A stretch of DNA of 64,000 nucleotides from Protula sp. h YS-2021 (GCA_949752745.1 OX457027.1:76253214-76317213); one strand, 5' to 3'; shown: positions 11,268-24,366, counted from the stretch's first letter. Notes: generated by a model from the sequence alone, not told the origin. Program-made: numbers and translations.

Positions 11268-13003
11268 TATATTGCAAGCGCATCCATTCAACTGTTCCTC
11301 CTCATAAATGACGTGGGGATACCTTGAGTCAAAGTAAAAAAAAGACTTGTTTTGACCCGTAATTCATGACCTCTGTAATGTTTCTCGACCTTAAGTAAAA
11401 CATCTTTACAACAAACCTCTTAAAGTGATTATAAATTAATTGAATCCACTGAATGCCATTAATGCATGCGCGATTCAGATTTTGATTGATTTCCATATAA
11501 CTCGCTGAGTACTGATAACTCGCTGAGAGTACTGATACTACTGTGAGCCTACTGCTATGCTATGTTCCTTAGCCATATATCTAGATGCACCACTTAGGAC
11601 CCCTTCACCCCTCAAATACAGATAGAAACAATATGTTGATATTGTTTTTTTTTAATTCTAAAGGTCTTTGCGGAAGCTTCGGGAGGTTTGGGCGGGGGTG
11701 GAGGTGGAGGGTTACTAGGTATCTACCTCGATTAATTTTTCTAATTACACAAAACCTATTTCTTAAAAATGCAATTATTTTCAATTTGAATTCATTACTC
11801 CAACGTCACTATTCTGCCAAATTTGACCTAGGAAATTATGCTGAGTCTGTGGAACCGTGCATAAATCCCATAAAATCTTACGATAACTACGCCCACCCCG
11901 GACCCCATCAGATATAAAATACTTCATTAAATTTCCCGCCAAAGCGCACTCAGACATTGTATGACCTTCACCTCTCATGTTCTGGGTTCACAGACTGCTG
12001 TTCTACATTTTTCCACTGTACGTCACCATTTGTGATCAATAAGTTCTTGATCGTCTGGAATTTAGGCAAAAACTACTGTTCAACTTTTCTGAAAATGTAA
12101 AGTACCCAACGGAATGAACATTTTTTTTTGCGTTTTATGTTGTTTGAACCAATTGATTCTTAATCAAAAAGAACACTTTAAATATCTCGTTGAAGATTTA
12201 AGTCCTGACATGAAAAATTATTTTAAAACATTTTTGCTGTTTATTTTGCCAAAATATATGGAATGTTAGAAAATAACAGCTTTTTAATTTTTTACCTTTC
12301 TAGACAGACCTTGAAATGCTTAATACACATGAATACAGAAAGGGTTATTTTGTCACCTCTTAGTGGCCATTTACTGAAATGTTGACAAAATATTGACAAA
12401 ATGTTGACAAATTAACCATTGTGTGTTTTTATACTTTTTTCAAAACATGTCTTTTCTGAAAGGGAAGCTCAAAAAAAATAATCCCAGATTTTTATTTGCT
12501 TATTTTTAAGACAGAGCCCGATCGATAATCGCGTGAAATAAAAACACGCCCCCTAAATCGGTGTTGTTTTAGTCTTCGACAGCATGGGAAACAAATATTT
12601 GGTGACATAATAATAAATAAGCCAGTGCTTCAATTCGCCTACAAAATACGACCCGCCCAGATTTGATTTTGTCTCAGCGCAGATTTTCTTTATCTGTGTA
12701 ATGTACATAAGGATTCAGGTTTCACTGTTTATTTTGATGTGGGTATATTGTGATTCTTATCTAAGATAAAATTACGCAGTTCTTTTCACGAAAGCCAAAT
12801 AGTGAAAGAAACGCGTTTTCCGTTACAGACATAAATATATTTACTTTTCAAATGACATGCATTGGATATATTCTTGTTTACACTATAAACAAGACGCAAT
12901 CACAATTTTCGTCCATTTTTCGATTATATGTATGCACTCGACGTGACTTAACTTTGAAATATTGATCATACTATAATCAATATTTTGTTTGTATTTTTAA
13001 CAG
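11268..13003. other. AT-rich non-coding stretch
   Basis: No element or exon was recognised. It ends in a polypyrimidine-AG acceptor (GTATTTTTAACAG) for the coiled-coil exon. Confidence 0.4.
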
Positions 13004-13192
13004 AAAGACAAAGAAACTGAGGCGGTACAGGTACGGAAGGAGTCACAAGAATTGGAAAATACTCAGCTAAAAGAAACAGTAGAGAGATTAGAAACATTGT
13101 TTGTCCAATTGAAATATGAACATGAACAATTGAGACTTGAGCTAATGCAAATTATAGATAAACAAAGAGAGGAATTAACTCGTCGCAGACAG
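13004..13192 (+). CDS. Internal exon encoding a coiled coil
   Basis: The exon is bounded by TTTTTAACAG upstream and CAG|GTACGT downstream and is open throughout (63 codons, phase 0 at both ends). It encodes a highly charged, Glu/Lys/Leu-rich helix beginning KDKETEAVQVRKES and running through ENTQLKETVERLETLF to IIDKQREELTRRRQ. Leucine/isoleucine heptad spacing is clear, so a parallel coiled coil is likely. No signal peptide or membrane segment is present in this exon; the 5' exons were not found. The phase matches the next supported plus-strand exon at 18911, so the two are proposed to belong to one gene, with a 5.7-kb intron. The protein's function is unknown; trimerising or oligomerising coiled coils are common in extracellular matrix and type II membrane proteins. 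Confidence 0.6.
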
Positions 13193-15935
13193 GTACGTGT
13201 TAGCGCTTTTGTCTTTGATTCTGGCGGATCATTTATTCTTATCTATTCAAAGCGTGTGTATTTATGTAGCGCATCACACACTCCGTTGATTGGATTTGTT
13301 TTTCTTACATTTTCATGGTATATGCCCCATGTAATATATGAGTACTTGATCTTAATTTATGTTTTTATTCTTTTTACGGGATGGTATTTGGTTCTGAGTG
13401 ACATCGTATACTGGGTATCAGGTACAAGAGCCCTCAGGAGACACTCCAATCATCAGCTTAAGAAATTCAAGATGGGTGGGGGGAGGGCTGGCAGATCGGC
13501 GGGATCCCAGGGAAAACGAGAGGGGTACATAGCAATGGTTAAACAAGGGGAAATTGTCCGGGGAAACATGACGAGGTCACATATAAACAAAGATCAGTTT
13601 AAGACCTAAAAGGTCCTAGGGACTCACGAAGCCATTGAGATAGTGAGATAGTTCCAATTCATGATTCACAATAACTTTGGCCGAAGTCGTATTCGGTTGC
13701 AATCAAATATTACTCTCTAAAAAAGATGTTCTGTGACCTACGTCCCAGGACACCCATAAACGATACAGAAAGCCCGTCAACGGAATCAACGTCAACAAAG
13801 AGCAGCTCCCATTTTTTTAACTTCTTATTTTCTGCGCAGAGATGGTGTATAGAGCAAAGAGTGTCTCCAATTAATACAGGCTTTCCTCGTATGTTTTTCT
13901 GATTACATAATCCTGAAAACGAAGCATTCATTGAATGGTGGTGTTAAAGAAGTGGCTCTTGTGTGCCGCCCACTCCCACCCCCCACCCCCACCCGAGTGC
14001 TATCAGACATGCTGCATCTGCTCCTCAGAGTAATTCTCGGTATTATCAGACCAACAATACAACCCGCCCACTGCCACTTGGTTTAATACGGGACTGATGT
14101 GAAGTTTTAAATAGGAAACGTGTCATCTTATACACCCCACAAGCTTAACATCTTAATACACAATAATCATTCATAGAGATAATGAAATCGTTTACTGACA
14201 GTGAAATCCATCTCACTTGTAGTTTATTTATTAAAAAACTAGGTAGGGTTTCAAGCACCGTATCCAATACACAACTCGGTTTCTTGCCCAATTTTAATGT
14301 GCATATCCATCGCAATCCTTGGTCTTGATAAGTTCAGCAGACCCCTGACTGTGTGTGGCCCGGTAAAACCCTTTCAGTTGACCAAAATTTAGATCATATA
14401 AAGGACCTCATTTTGTGATGCATACAAAGGTTCATTGTTGGTCCACAGGAAGGGAATATAGTGGATTATTTGCTATTTTTAGCAGAATTAAAACATCTGT
14501 TCAGGTTTTTTTTCTTACTGTTGAGTTGGGGCCGTTTAAAGGCCGATAGAAAGGGGTCAAGTTAATCCTGTACAGTGTCTCACTTTCTGTGTGTGTTACT
14601 GACATCGGTAAGAAATCTTGGATATTGAATAGTTTTGGGTCGCAGGGGTAATTGCTCTGTGATAATGCTCGATATGACTCGAAAAATACACTGATTAAAT
14701 AAACATTAAAAAGTCAACTGAAAATGTAATTCCTTAATTATATTGCTCGTTGTTAATTATATTATTTTATTCCATATGCAAAAAACGGTGACCAATCCTG
14801 TTACAGCAAAACGTGCAAAAGAACGGCATTACTGAAATAGTACTATTTCAATACTCAGTCATGTCATCCACACCTGTCCTCACTTGTTTCCAATGAGTGA
14901 TAATATGATAAGGCTGGACGTCAGTCCATTGTTTCGAAAAGACGTTATATACCGTTTACGACGTGGGTGCGACGAGAGTTGACTAACTGTCTCTTTCTTG
15001 GGAAAAGCCGGAAAAGTCGGTAGATGTCAGAACCGAATGTCACATAAACGGAAGCATTTGGTTGTTTATGATGTGAAAGTCAAAATAACGTTTTTGATTC
15101 TATGTCATTGACGCGTGAGAAACTATTAGTTTTGTTCTATTCATTTTTGGTCTCGATGGCATAACAACCAACTGCGATTTTTTTGGTCGATAGCGTTGCG
15201 ATCTCAAACAGACGTTGCAACGTTTACTGGACAGTGTAGTTTTATTTTGTTTCTCAACGCTGTAGTTCTTTTTTTATGAGAATTCTCCACGATAACGTTA
15301 AGTACATTTCAGAGTTTATATTGCAAGCGGGTTGTGTGAAAAGGCTCTCGAATGTCAATAGTGTGGTGAGTGAATTCCTCAAGAGATACAGAATGACCCT
15401 TGAATATTGTTGAAGATTACTTTAAGCTTGTCTTCTTAAATATATAAGTGATAGTTTGTGTTATTGCAGCTATTTAAGCCCATTCAATTGTTACCTGTAA
15501 GCTTGATTTATTTGTTGATCCAACCTTTTGCTCTTCGTAATATAAATTAGCTGGCCTCTAAAGGTTATCTGTTATTAAAAGTCTTAAGCACATCCTGAAA
15601 TTAAATATCACACACATTGCAGAAATTTATCAACTTCGATACCGATGCGAACGTGAGAGGATTATTATATTTGGTGAATAAATCCAGTTATTAAAGATGA
15701 CCTTGACATGTTACTATAAATAGCTTAAAGTAGTAATTTCAACCGCATTTTATAAGAATATTTCATTGTGGAATTTGAAGATATGCTAAAACATATTTAA
15801 TTAAACCTGCAGCTGTTAATCTGAAGGGCTTTGCCAAAAGATATTGTTATTCCAAGATGATGAAGCCCAGTTCTATTCTTTGGGATGTCAAACTTCAGAC
15901 GAATAAAATATGTATTAAATCCCCTATCTATGCAC
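13193..15935. other. Non-coding stretch (presumed intron)
   Basis: No exon was recognised. C-rich microsatellite-like tracts occur at about 13968-13995. The 14.9-15.3 kb part is rich in GACGTT/CAACGT words also seen near 18.4-18.6, 21.7 and 39.2 kb, possibly shreds of one repeat family. Confidence 0.35.
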
Positions 15936-16046
15936 CCCACAACTCTTTCTCACCCTCCCCTCCCATAACCCCCCACAACGGCTTAAGAACAACTCTTTCT
16001 CAACCTCCCCTCCCAAGCTCCCATAACCCCCTCCCCGGCTTAAGAA
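15936..16046. repeat. C-rich direct duplication
   Basis: An approximately 50-bp unit with CAACTCTTTCTCA, CCTCCCCTCCCA, CATAACCCCC and GGCTTAAGAAC is present twice in tandem. Confidence 0.7.
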
Positions 16047-16560
16047 CCCCTTTAACTGGCGCGATTGGATGGACACTTATTTTAACCGACGTCGGCGTAA
16101 TGCATCATGACATCGCTTTAAAGACTCATGAACGTCGAAGCCCAAACAATACAGGCTGTTACATCCGGGATATTTCTGCGGTCTCTGTAAGTTCCTTGAA
16201 TGTATTTTGGGGGTATTGACTGCAACGTCACAATATTTGAATGTCGGGAAGGGCCTTACGAAATGAAAATTAAAACTACAAAATTACAATTTACTGTATA
16301 TTGACTTCAAATAAAAACGAATTAATTTGTTAGTTACATAAACTGCTATGATTATTTGTAGGCCATAATTCAGGTACAAATATAATCTCAGTTGTTTTAA
16401 AGTCAGCTACGAACGCCAAAACGACCAGTTCCGACTTCACGTAAATGATTTCTAACGAACCAAGGTCAAATTCTCGATAGTGAACACGCGCCATGTCCAT
16501 CCGACGTCTGGTCGGTATTACGTCATGTCGCTATGTGTCGCGTCTTGTGCTCGTTAGAAG
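16047..16560. other. Non-coding stretch
   Basis: No gene or repeat recognised. Confidence 0.35.
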
Positions 16561-16573
16561 GGCAGGTCGAAGC

Positions 16574-17067
16574 AGCTATTGGGTGAGCTCCGACCTTGGG
16601 CAAGAAAAAAGCTCCTGACGGCTCAGTCTGTAGAGTCGCTCATAAGTGAGGAGGTTTTCCATGCTGATAGCCTCACTGTTATTGAGAGTGCGGCCTTAGA
16701 GGCCCTAAAACTCACATTAGCCCAGCAGTGAGCCTTCAAGCAGCAGCAAGAGAGACAAAACCGGCAGCGATCGAAGCTCAACCACCCCGAGCCACAACCC
16801 GAGCCCCCCCCCCCCCAACCCCCCACCCCCATCCCCTCCGCGACGTTAGGAAACTTGCCACCCATTGACAGTGTGCTGATGGCAAAATTTCATGAGTCCC
16901 TGAACGAGAATCAGGTCCTCGGGAAAGACCCCTTGTTGGAAAAAAAGAACTTCGGTAAACAATACACCTCCCTTGTTCAAGACTTCAGCGGCTCGGTCGT
17001 GGGTTGGAGTGAGGACACAGTGCTAGCCCACTTTCGAACAAAATTCGAAATTGGAAGAAACTTTTAG
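16574..17067 (+). pseudogene. Unrecognised degenerate coding relic
   Basis: A plus-strand frame with a GC content and codon pattern unlike its AT-rich surroundings can be read as ARKKLLTAQSVESLISEEV, then one stop, then a Gln/Arg-rich run (FKQQQERQNRQRSK), a proline-rich linker, a C homopolymer at about 16805-16818 that changes the frame, and a last part (NFGKQYTSLVQDFSGSVVGW) ending at 17067. It looks like the remains of a mobile-element or captured gene with a proline-rich hinge. No family was recognised and no function is assigned. Confidence 0.25.
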
Positions 17068-17084
17068 GACAAAAAATGATTGCT

Positions 17085-17980
17085 TTCATATGGTATGCCA
17101 TTTTCACATTTGTTAGGGAATTAATGATATCAAGAATTAATTTTTGATCTCAAAAATTGATTTTGGGATATCAAGAATCAATTTTTGATCTCAAAAAATC
17201 CATATTTTGATATCAAGAATTAATTTTTGCTGTCTGTAATTGTATTTTTGATATCTCTAAATGTATTCTTTATCTCAAAAATAATTTTGATATCAATAAA
17301 TATTTAGAAATGTCAAGAAAGATTTATTGATATTAAAAATGATTTAATGATATCTAAAATTAATTTTTGAGAGCAAAAACTCAATTCTTGATAGCAAAAA
17401 TGAAATATTTGAGAGCAAAATATCAATTTTGAGCTCAATAATTCATTTTCTTTTTATTAATATCAAGAATTTATTTCAGATATCATTATTGCAGACTGAT
17501 ACTTTTTTAATTTGTATTTTGAAATCTGCAAACGATTTTTTGATCTCAAAAATTGATTTTTGATATCAAAATATCAGTCTATTTTTTAAAATAAAAAATT
17601 CAGAAACGCACACCTGTAAATAAGTAATGACTGGTCCTTATATACAGAATCCTTCTTTAACCATTTTACTGTGCAAAAAAGAAGCAATTTTTGAGATTAA
17701 AAATTGTGACGTTATTATTGATCTCAAAAATTCAAGTTTTTATCTCCAAAATTTCATTGACGATTCGTTATATTTTATGTAAATGCGTGTCTCTCTTAAC
17801 ATTTTTTTAAGTTTGTAAAATTGATTTTTTGATCTCACAACTAAATTTGTGCCATCTAAAATTCAATTATTCATAGCAAAATATAAATTAATGCGTTCTA
17901 CATTGATGTACTGATATCTTTAATTATATTTTGATATAAAAAATAAGCATTAAATGTTAAAACGGCATTCCATACCTTCA
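17085..17980. mobile_element. Palindromic AT-rich MITE-like repeat of GATATCAA words, copy 1
   Basis: About 0.9 kb composed largely of GATATCAA, TTGATATC, TTTTTGATCTCAAAAAT and similar mutually complementary words. The left end reads GGTATGCCATTTTCACATTT, and the right end on the opposite strand reads GGTATGGAATGCCGTTTTAACA, so the ends are imperfect inverted repeats. A second copy, in inverse orientation, lies at about 62335-62700 with end ATGGAATACATTTTCACATTT. Confidence 0.65.
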
Positions 17981-18910
17981 AATAGTTGAAATATTGTAAA
18001 CGTAAATACGAACCAAATTAAACCCTTTGAGGCATCTAATAGCGGCACCGTGATGACCAAATTTAGCTGTAAAGTGGTCTGCAGTGGAAGTTCGACGGTA
18101 ATTCGCCACTGCATCGTTTTGTGTGCGTTTTGGGCACCTTAAGAACCCCGCTTTGCGTTATTGTGTCTTCAAGAAACGAAGTAGAGTAAAATACAGTTTG
18201 CTGAAAACGTTCCTACTTTTATTCTAGTTCAGCGTGTTTTGCCTGATTTTGTGCTGGAGACACTGGATGGAAGCAGCCGATTAAGACTCTTAAGTTTTAA
18301 TAGAAATTCACTAATATTTTCTGTGCAAAACGTCACATCTAAAGAGCGATTTTTTATCAAAAGAGTTCAATGGCTGTTTAAATCGTTGAGAAGGCCTTGA
18401 TCTATCGTCGCACATGTGATCACAACTAAATTACAACCAGGTTTCAGGTCACGGGAGTGGTTTTTTTGCGAGCAAAATCAACGTCGTTGTTATTGAACGT
18501 TGTGTCAAAGACGTTGATCCGTGGTTGCGACCAATTAAAAACAAATTACAACCAGATTCAATGTTGCGATTTGGCCCGGTACTGACACAGCTCAAATCGA
18601 CGTCTTCCCGACGTCAGAATGTGTAGTGGGGATATGATATGCCAAAAGCTGTGCTGCGTAGTTTTGATGCAACTGACAAATTGGCATGACTTTAACAAAA
18701 ACTTTTTCAAAGAATTCTTAATTTTTAAGTGTTCAGGATCGCATTTTTGTTGTCTCAAGTGTAATCGTAGCTACTCGGTAGTGAAAACGGTCCAGTTTTG
18801 TTGTCACCTCGCAGGCGCTATATCGGCCAATTGTATTCCCTTTTAAATGCGGTGGTACAAAATCAAATAAAGGACACAATATATGTATGTTGTTTCTCTT
18901 TGGTTTACAG
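17981..18910. other. Non-coding stretch (presumed intron)
   Basis: No exon seen. The 18.4-18.63 kb part carries GACGTTG/CAACGTC words shared with other places in the window. It ends in a good acceptor, TTTCTCTTTGGTTTACAG. Confidence 0.4.
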
Positions 18911-19099
18911 GTGCACTGTCGATCAGAGTTTACGTGGTGGCATGAGACTGTTGGCAAATCACTGGAATATTTAGATAATTTTGACATTCATTGTCGACAT
19001 GGTGAATTCCTACGCCAGTGGAGAATGACCTGGGGCGAAATGGGCGGCAAAAAAGCGATACGCTACGTCTGCTGCCGATTTTTACACGAACCAGATTGA
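18911..19099 (+). CDS. Terminal exon, dermatopontin-like half-repeat
   Basis: After a TTTCTCTTTGGTTTACAG acceptor the exon is open for 62 codons (phase 0) and ends in TGA. It encodes a Trp/Cys-rich segment with FTWWHETVG, YLDNFDIHC, GEFLRQWRMTW and IRYVCCRF. The order W..(Y)..N.FD..C..G..(I/L)....(W/S)....W/I.(Y/F).CC matches one half of the dermatopontin domain, where a WDxxFxFxC, GxxI and RxWxFxCC pattern is normal and the cysteines form disulfides. This domain is secreted and common in molluscan matrix proteins. The first half-repeat is not in this exon, so the domain is either single or its other exon was missed. Phase agrees with the coiled-coil exon at 13004-13192. The family call is by pattern only. 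Confidence 0.5.
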   Translation: MHCRSEFTWWHETVGKSLEYLDNFDIHCRHGEFLRQWRMTWGEMGGKKAIRYVCCRFLHEPD

Positions 19100-20754
19100 A
19101 AAATATTTGTAGCTAGCATTTTTTTTTTAATTTGTGTTTATATTTATTGCTAAAGCTCAAAGAACATTCGGATTGCTATTCTTCAGTTGCATGTCTGTAT
19201 TTTAATGGCTTGAAACTGCTCTGGCATTCGTATATGTTACTGGCTTAATGAAAAGCATTTATGATTGCATTCCGGTGACGTCATATGGCTTAAAGTTGCG
19301 CAACATTACTATACTCGCTAGAGGGCACTGTGTAAGATAAATGTCGCGAATATGATTCAGTGTATAGCCGGGTAGGATTAAAGACGGCGGTCAATACTAA
19401 ACGCGCTCAACGCTGCTTAATTGCGTTGTACAGGAGAAAGGCATTGCTAAAAGCCCGAGCCAATCATAATGGTCGACGCCCCACCACTAAAGTCACGGCT
19501 ATTCCGTGATAGAATTATAAATTAATCTTCTATTAACAAACATAAAAAAGAAATAATAAAAAAAAAATAAAAACGTATCTACTAAATGTCACTAATTGGC
19601 ATATAAACAAATAACATTATAAATTATCTGCATGATTCAGCTATCACTTGATGTTAACGTTTAAAAAAAACACGGTGTTTGTGTTTTATACAAGGTCTGT
19701 TTGGTTTCTCCGTGGTGCCAGAGAGAAGCACAAAGACAGTCTTGTGTAAACCAGTTGTGGACACTGCCAAGTGGCGTTGGATTGATCTCCTTTCTGGAAT
19801 ACGTGGTGCTAGTTTCTTAAACTTTTATAAATAATTAATGTAAAATAGTAAGTCGATGGGAGAATCTCGGCAAAAATTGCTTTTTATAGATTTTATAGAC
19901 AGCATGTTCGTTTATTCAAACACTATAAAAAGCACTGTGTAAATTATATCACTGCCATTCTAAATTATTATTATTATTTTGGTCATAGCGTTAAAGTGGG
20001 ACTAAAAACAAACGTAAAAATGTCGGTATCAGATGAGTTAAGATATTTAGTGTGCTGATGACAAACTTAAATTGTGCAGTCCTTTGAGACAGATTTTCTG
20101 GTATCTTCATTGTCTCAGTGCAAGGATACCACTTTGGACAAACAATATGAATACTGATTAAAACTGCGTGAGGATTTTCGTAATTGGGAATGCATAACTG
20201 TGGCCCAAGCTGATAATTCATACACGTATTAGAAGATACTAACTTCTGATTAATGGAGATATCTCTGATTATTTGGAGATGTTTTCTTATTTCGAAACTT
20301 TCACAAATTACCGTTGCAATATTAAGAGACATTAAAACCCATTTTAAATCAAATTTTACAGTTTTAGAAAAGACAGGTACCCCCCCCCCCCTCCCGCTTA
20401 ATTAGCTGTTGTTTTCTAAAGGAAGCAATTTCGGGTTAGGAAGTTTCTCCCTGCTAGAAATCCCAGATCCTAACCACATGTGCCTTTCTAAGCTAAGCTT
20501 GAACATAGTCTGTTCTTACTGCATCTTAAATTGGCTTAGTTAAGCTTGAGTTAAACCACAGTGGCAAAGTGGAATAAAATTACTGTGTTTTAAGTCAATG
20601 TAGTGAAGCTTGCACAACAAATGTAACAGCGATGGGAACAGCCATATACCTGCGGCTTAACCATTGAAATACTTGTCCTTAAACAGATGTGTTTAGAAGA
20701 AAAAAAAACAAGTACTGTTTTTACGGATTATTTTCCAGCTCCTCCACAATCCTG
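19100..20754. other. Presumed 3' UTR and intergenic stretch
   Basis: A-rich sequence with possible poly(A) signals (AATAAAAAAAAAATAAAA near 19555) follows the terminal exon. No further gene was recognised. Confidence 0.35.
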
Positions 20755-21410
20755 TGGCCGTATTCACGAACATCTAAGTTTATTTACTTAGATATTAAAC
20801 TTAGATCTCAAGATTAAACTTACGTAAGTTTACTTACTTACATCATATTCACAGAAGTAAACTTACGTAAGTTTAGCAACTTACATTCTAAGTTCAATAT
20901 TGCAAAATTTTCATAAATATAGTATGACTAATTGTAATCGCATACACGGGTTGTCAATGTAAATATCGGAGGCCGATGAAAACTTTTAGATGTTTTGGGA
21001 CGGCAAAGCTTCATCTTGTGTCCGACTCCAAATTTTCGAGATTTTCCACCAAATTTTGTATACTATCTCTGGAAAATCTATATCGAGTTAAGAGTTCATC
21101 GTCACCGTAAACCTCAAACGGATTACTCCTATCTCGAAACCCTTTCATATTCTCCTTTTAATCTCAATAAAATCATTGTTGCCAAGGTAAACAAAACACT
21201 CCGGCTATTTAATGTAGCGTTGGATTGAACTTAGAAATCTAAGTGTGGTCCGAAGTAAACTTAGAATTTTGAACTTATACTTGAGTGTAAGTTTAAACTT
21301 ACATTTTGTGAATACCGCTAAGTTTAAGCAACGGGAATCTAAGTTTACTCTTACATTTTTGCACTTGGATTGCCTTTAAGTTTAAACTTACACTTTCGTG
21401 AATACGGCCA
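20755..21410. mobile_element. MITE-like element with TGGCCGTATTCACGAA ends
   Basis: The left end TGGCCGTATTCACGAA is matched by the right end TTCGTGAATACGGCCA (with subterminal TCTAAGTTT/AAACTTA words). CTG is present on both sides (20752-20754 and 21411-21413), a possible 3-bp target duplication as made by PIF/Harbinger-type elements. Inside, many copies of AAGTTTAAACTTAC and AAACTTACGTAAGTTT, themselves palindromic, are packed near both ends. The internal open frame at 20995-21228 shows no transposase motif, so the element is likely non-autonomous. Confidence 0.75.
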
Positions 21411-23850
21411 CTGGTAAGTCTTCGCTGACAAAAACGGTATTGGTAGGAGAGGAAGGGAGGTGGGGAGGGGGGGGGGGTGTTGAACCTTGTCGCCTAACAA
21501 GGCCAGACAACTAGATATTCTATTTGTTCAAACGGAAGTGCAAAGACTTATTATTTTGTAATTTAGATACTCACAAAGAGATGTTATGTACAGAATAAAA
21601 ATATGTAGAGAATCAACTATATGTAAACAGAAGCGAAATCATTCCAATTGTGGGGGCTTGAGCTTTTTTTTTCGCTCTTTATTTCAAGAGATCAGCTTGC
21701 TTTCAGTCCGGGAAAGTATTTTTTAATGAATCTTATGTTTCAACGTCAACAACTGGGGTCGCAAATACAATGCCATCGCGACGTCGCCAAGTGACATCGC
21801 TGCAACGTCACAAAAATTGCCTACACCAATGTGACCCTCTTTACCAAGCTTAATAAAATAGAAGATATATGAAATTCAAGAAAGCTAAACAGGTTCATTC
21901 AGTTTTGCCATAGTGATAGCGCGAAATCTTTCTATTCGGTCTACTTTAGTTTGAGGGACAACATGATATGACAGTGAACGGTGACAGGTCTATTTTTGTG
22001 ACTGTTGGTGTCTTCGGCTATACCAGCCTTCCTAAAAAAAGTATAAATACAGATGGTGTTTCTAATAATTTGTATGATGAGAAAAAAAAACAGTGCCAAT
22101 GTTTTTGTATCCGGCTAAGTTCTATATTTTACAGACCCAGTAGGGTCACCCAGTGTTTTTTTATTTATTTAGTTATTAATTTTTTTATTTTAGATTTCCC
22201 GCTCATGGATGACGGGAGGGTTATTTTTGCACTCGATCTAACGGAATAAAAAAACAAGGCATATATTTAACCATTAGTATTCACTGCTGATGTGTATGTC
22301 TGTCTGTGCGACTGTGCTTGTGTGTGTTAGTGTATTTGTCTGTGGTAGTGTTGGTGAACAACATACCGTAGAATCTTAGTTACTCTTCTTTTCTAAAAAT
22401 AACGTACATATATGTTTTTACTCAACCGCCTTATTTTTTTGCACTTATCTATTTTCATTGATCTGCCAGATGATTTGAAAACAAACAAACTGTCAAGTAC
22501 TTTTAAAACTCCATTTTTCCACGAACATCCCCTGTAAATTACACAAAGAGGTGTTCTTGTGCATTTTAATACAACGTCCACATGCGAGAGAAGAAAGTGA
22601 CGTCATTGAGGCGTGGGGTTTACCAGACCGTGTCGTTTCTGTTGTTGTGACGAAAGCCTGCCCGCGTGAATCTGCCATAAGCCTGTATGGGCTGTAAAGC
22701 TGCTGTTATCGTAATACATTTAATTAAAAAACTAGTTTTTTTGGGTAACTGTAGATGTAATTTTTTATGTAGAAAACAAGAGACTGGACATTGCTATATA
22801 TACGACAGAGTGCTAAATGTACAAAGTTTACTGTAATTAATGCATCGTTTCTTTTATGTTGTACTTTATAGTTTTACACGTGCAGAAGTTACGAAAAGTA
22901 CAAAGAAAATAAAAGAAATATAAAAGCTCGAGCCTGTGTTTTTACGGTATTAGCCACTGGCGAGTAAGTCGTATTTTAAAAAAATCGAATTGTCACAATC
23001 TGAGTCATAACATACATAAGGAATCGTTTGGAGATTTGGGAAGAGGGCGGATTGTTAAATTTCTGTAGAAGTGATTGTAATATTGCCATTAGATCTTGCA
23101 ATATTTTGTACTGTCTAACTAGGTTAAGTAGGAAAGAATAATAATTGATATTTTTGTAACATATATTTTTCCTACAATCGCCATATGCAGCATTGTAGTG
23201 AGGTCGCACAGGGCTAAAAATGTTGGCGTGCACATTGATATTTTTTTATTTATTTATTTTTTTATTTTTTGTGTTTCTTGCTGCCGACATTCATTGTTGC
23301 ATGACTTGGCCAAATAATGTAAACTGATTGGTCGATTCTCCAGGCAATCATTTTCTTCGGAATGCAAATATCTATGCATTTCTAGCCAACATACAATATT
23401 ACTGACCACTTTCGAAAATGTTCACCTTTATTAGTTAAAAAATAATTGACGTTGACTCGAAATAAATCTATGCTAAGTACAAAATCTGTAGCTTAGACAA
23501 AAAAAAAAAAAAAAAAAAAAAAACTTAACAAAAAACACAATTCTGGTTTCGTTTGAGAACAATTTCTTAAATATAAATTGCGTTACCTTCGGCATCTACA
23601 CATTTGAGCAGCATACAGAAACAATAATCGAAGTAAAAGAAATTTTTAACTTTGACACGTTTTCTTCTGCCTATTACATTGCAACAACAGTATTGTCACC
23701 TTTCGTTTCAGTCTCGAACTTCAAGGTGTATTGGTCCCGCGTGCGTTCTTGTTGCAAATGTTATGGACACTTTCCATTTTTTTTTAAAATACCCCTCCCC
23801 ACCCCCCCACCCCCCCACCCGCCGTCCTCGGAAATGTTATGACACTCTTT
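21411..23850. other. Non-coding stretch
   Basis: Contains homopolymer tracts (poly-G about 21466-21477; poly-A about 23501-23523; C-rich 23785-23820) and no supported exon. Candidate short frames here lack family resemblance. Confidence 0.4.
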
Positions 23851-23859
23851 CTCTACTTA

Positions 23860-24180
23860 CAAGATGGCTTCTCATTTCACATCCGGGTACGACCTAAATC
23901 ACGTGATTTGCTTCGTAATATATCTCAATGCCTTTGTGACTTATACTTCCACGTTGTTATAAAACAGCTGACCCCTGATGAGATCTATCCGTTATGTATA
24001 AAGACGGAGAGGATGGATATTTAAAAAAGGTAGTTCCCTCTTTTATGAGTATTATTTTCGCAATATTCCCTTTGGGTCTGCATAGTACACAACAGACCGA
24101 ACCGCCAAAGAGGTTGGCTGTTGAACAACAACGAAACTTCTATTTTCATAATCGGCGCCATAAAAAGTGAACGACAGTAT
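23860..24180. repeat. Interspersed repeat shared with 47.69-48.01 kb
   Basis: Shared landmarks are CACGTGAT, GTTATAAA-CAG/CCAG-TGA, GGATGGATATTT followed by A-rich sequence and TTCTTTTATnAnTATTATT, and a segment with AACAGCCAACCTCTTTGGCGGTTCGGT (minus here; an AGCCAGCCTCTATGGTGGTTCGGT form on plus at about 47980). The short frames here belong to the repeat. Class unknown. Confidence 0.5.
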
Positions 24181-24223
24181 GACAAATTGCAGAAAACTAT
24201 GTAATATATAGTCGTTAAATGGC

Positions 24224-24366
24224 GGTACAGGATCACTAAATTATAGTACAGGATCGGTAAATTTACGGTGCAGGATCGGTAAGTTACGGTACAGGATCGG
24301 TAAGTTACGGTACAGGATCGGTAAGTTACGGTACAGGATCGGTAAGTTACGGTACAGGATCGGTAG
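24224..24366. repeat. 21-bp tandem repeat, about seven units
   Basis: The unit CAGGATCGGTAAGTTACGGTA repeats with almost no change over the last five units; the first two are diverged. Confidence 0.92.

Noticed and set aside
13004..13609. Single long exon reading through past 13192
   Set aside because: The charged coiled coil stops at a strong CAG|GTACGT donor; the following residues are hydrophobic, low-similarity intron translation.
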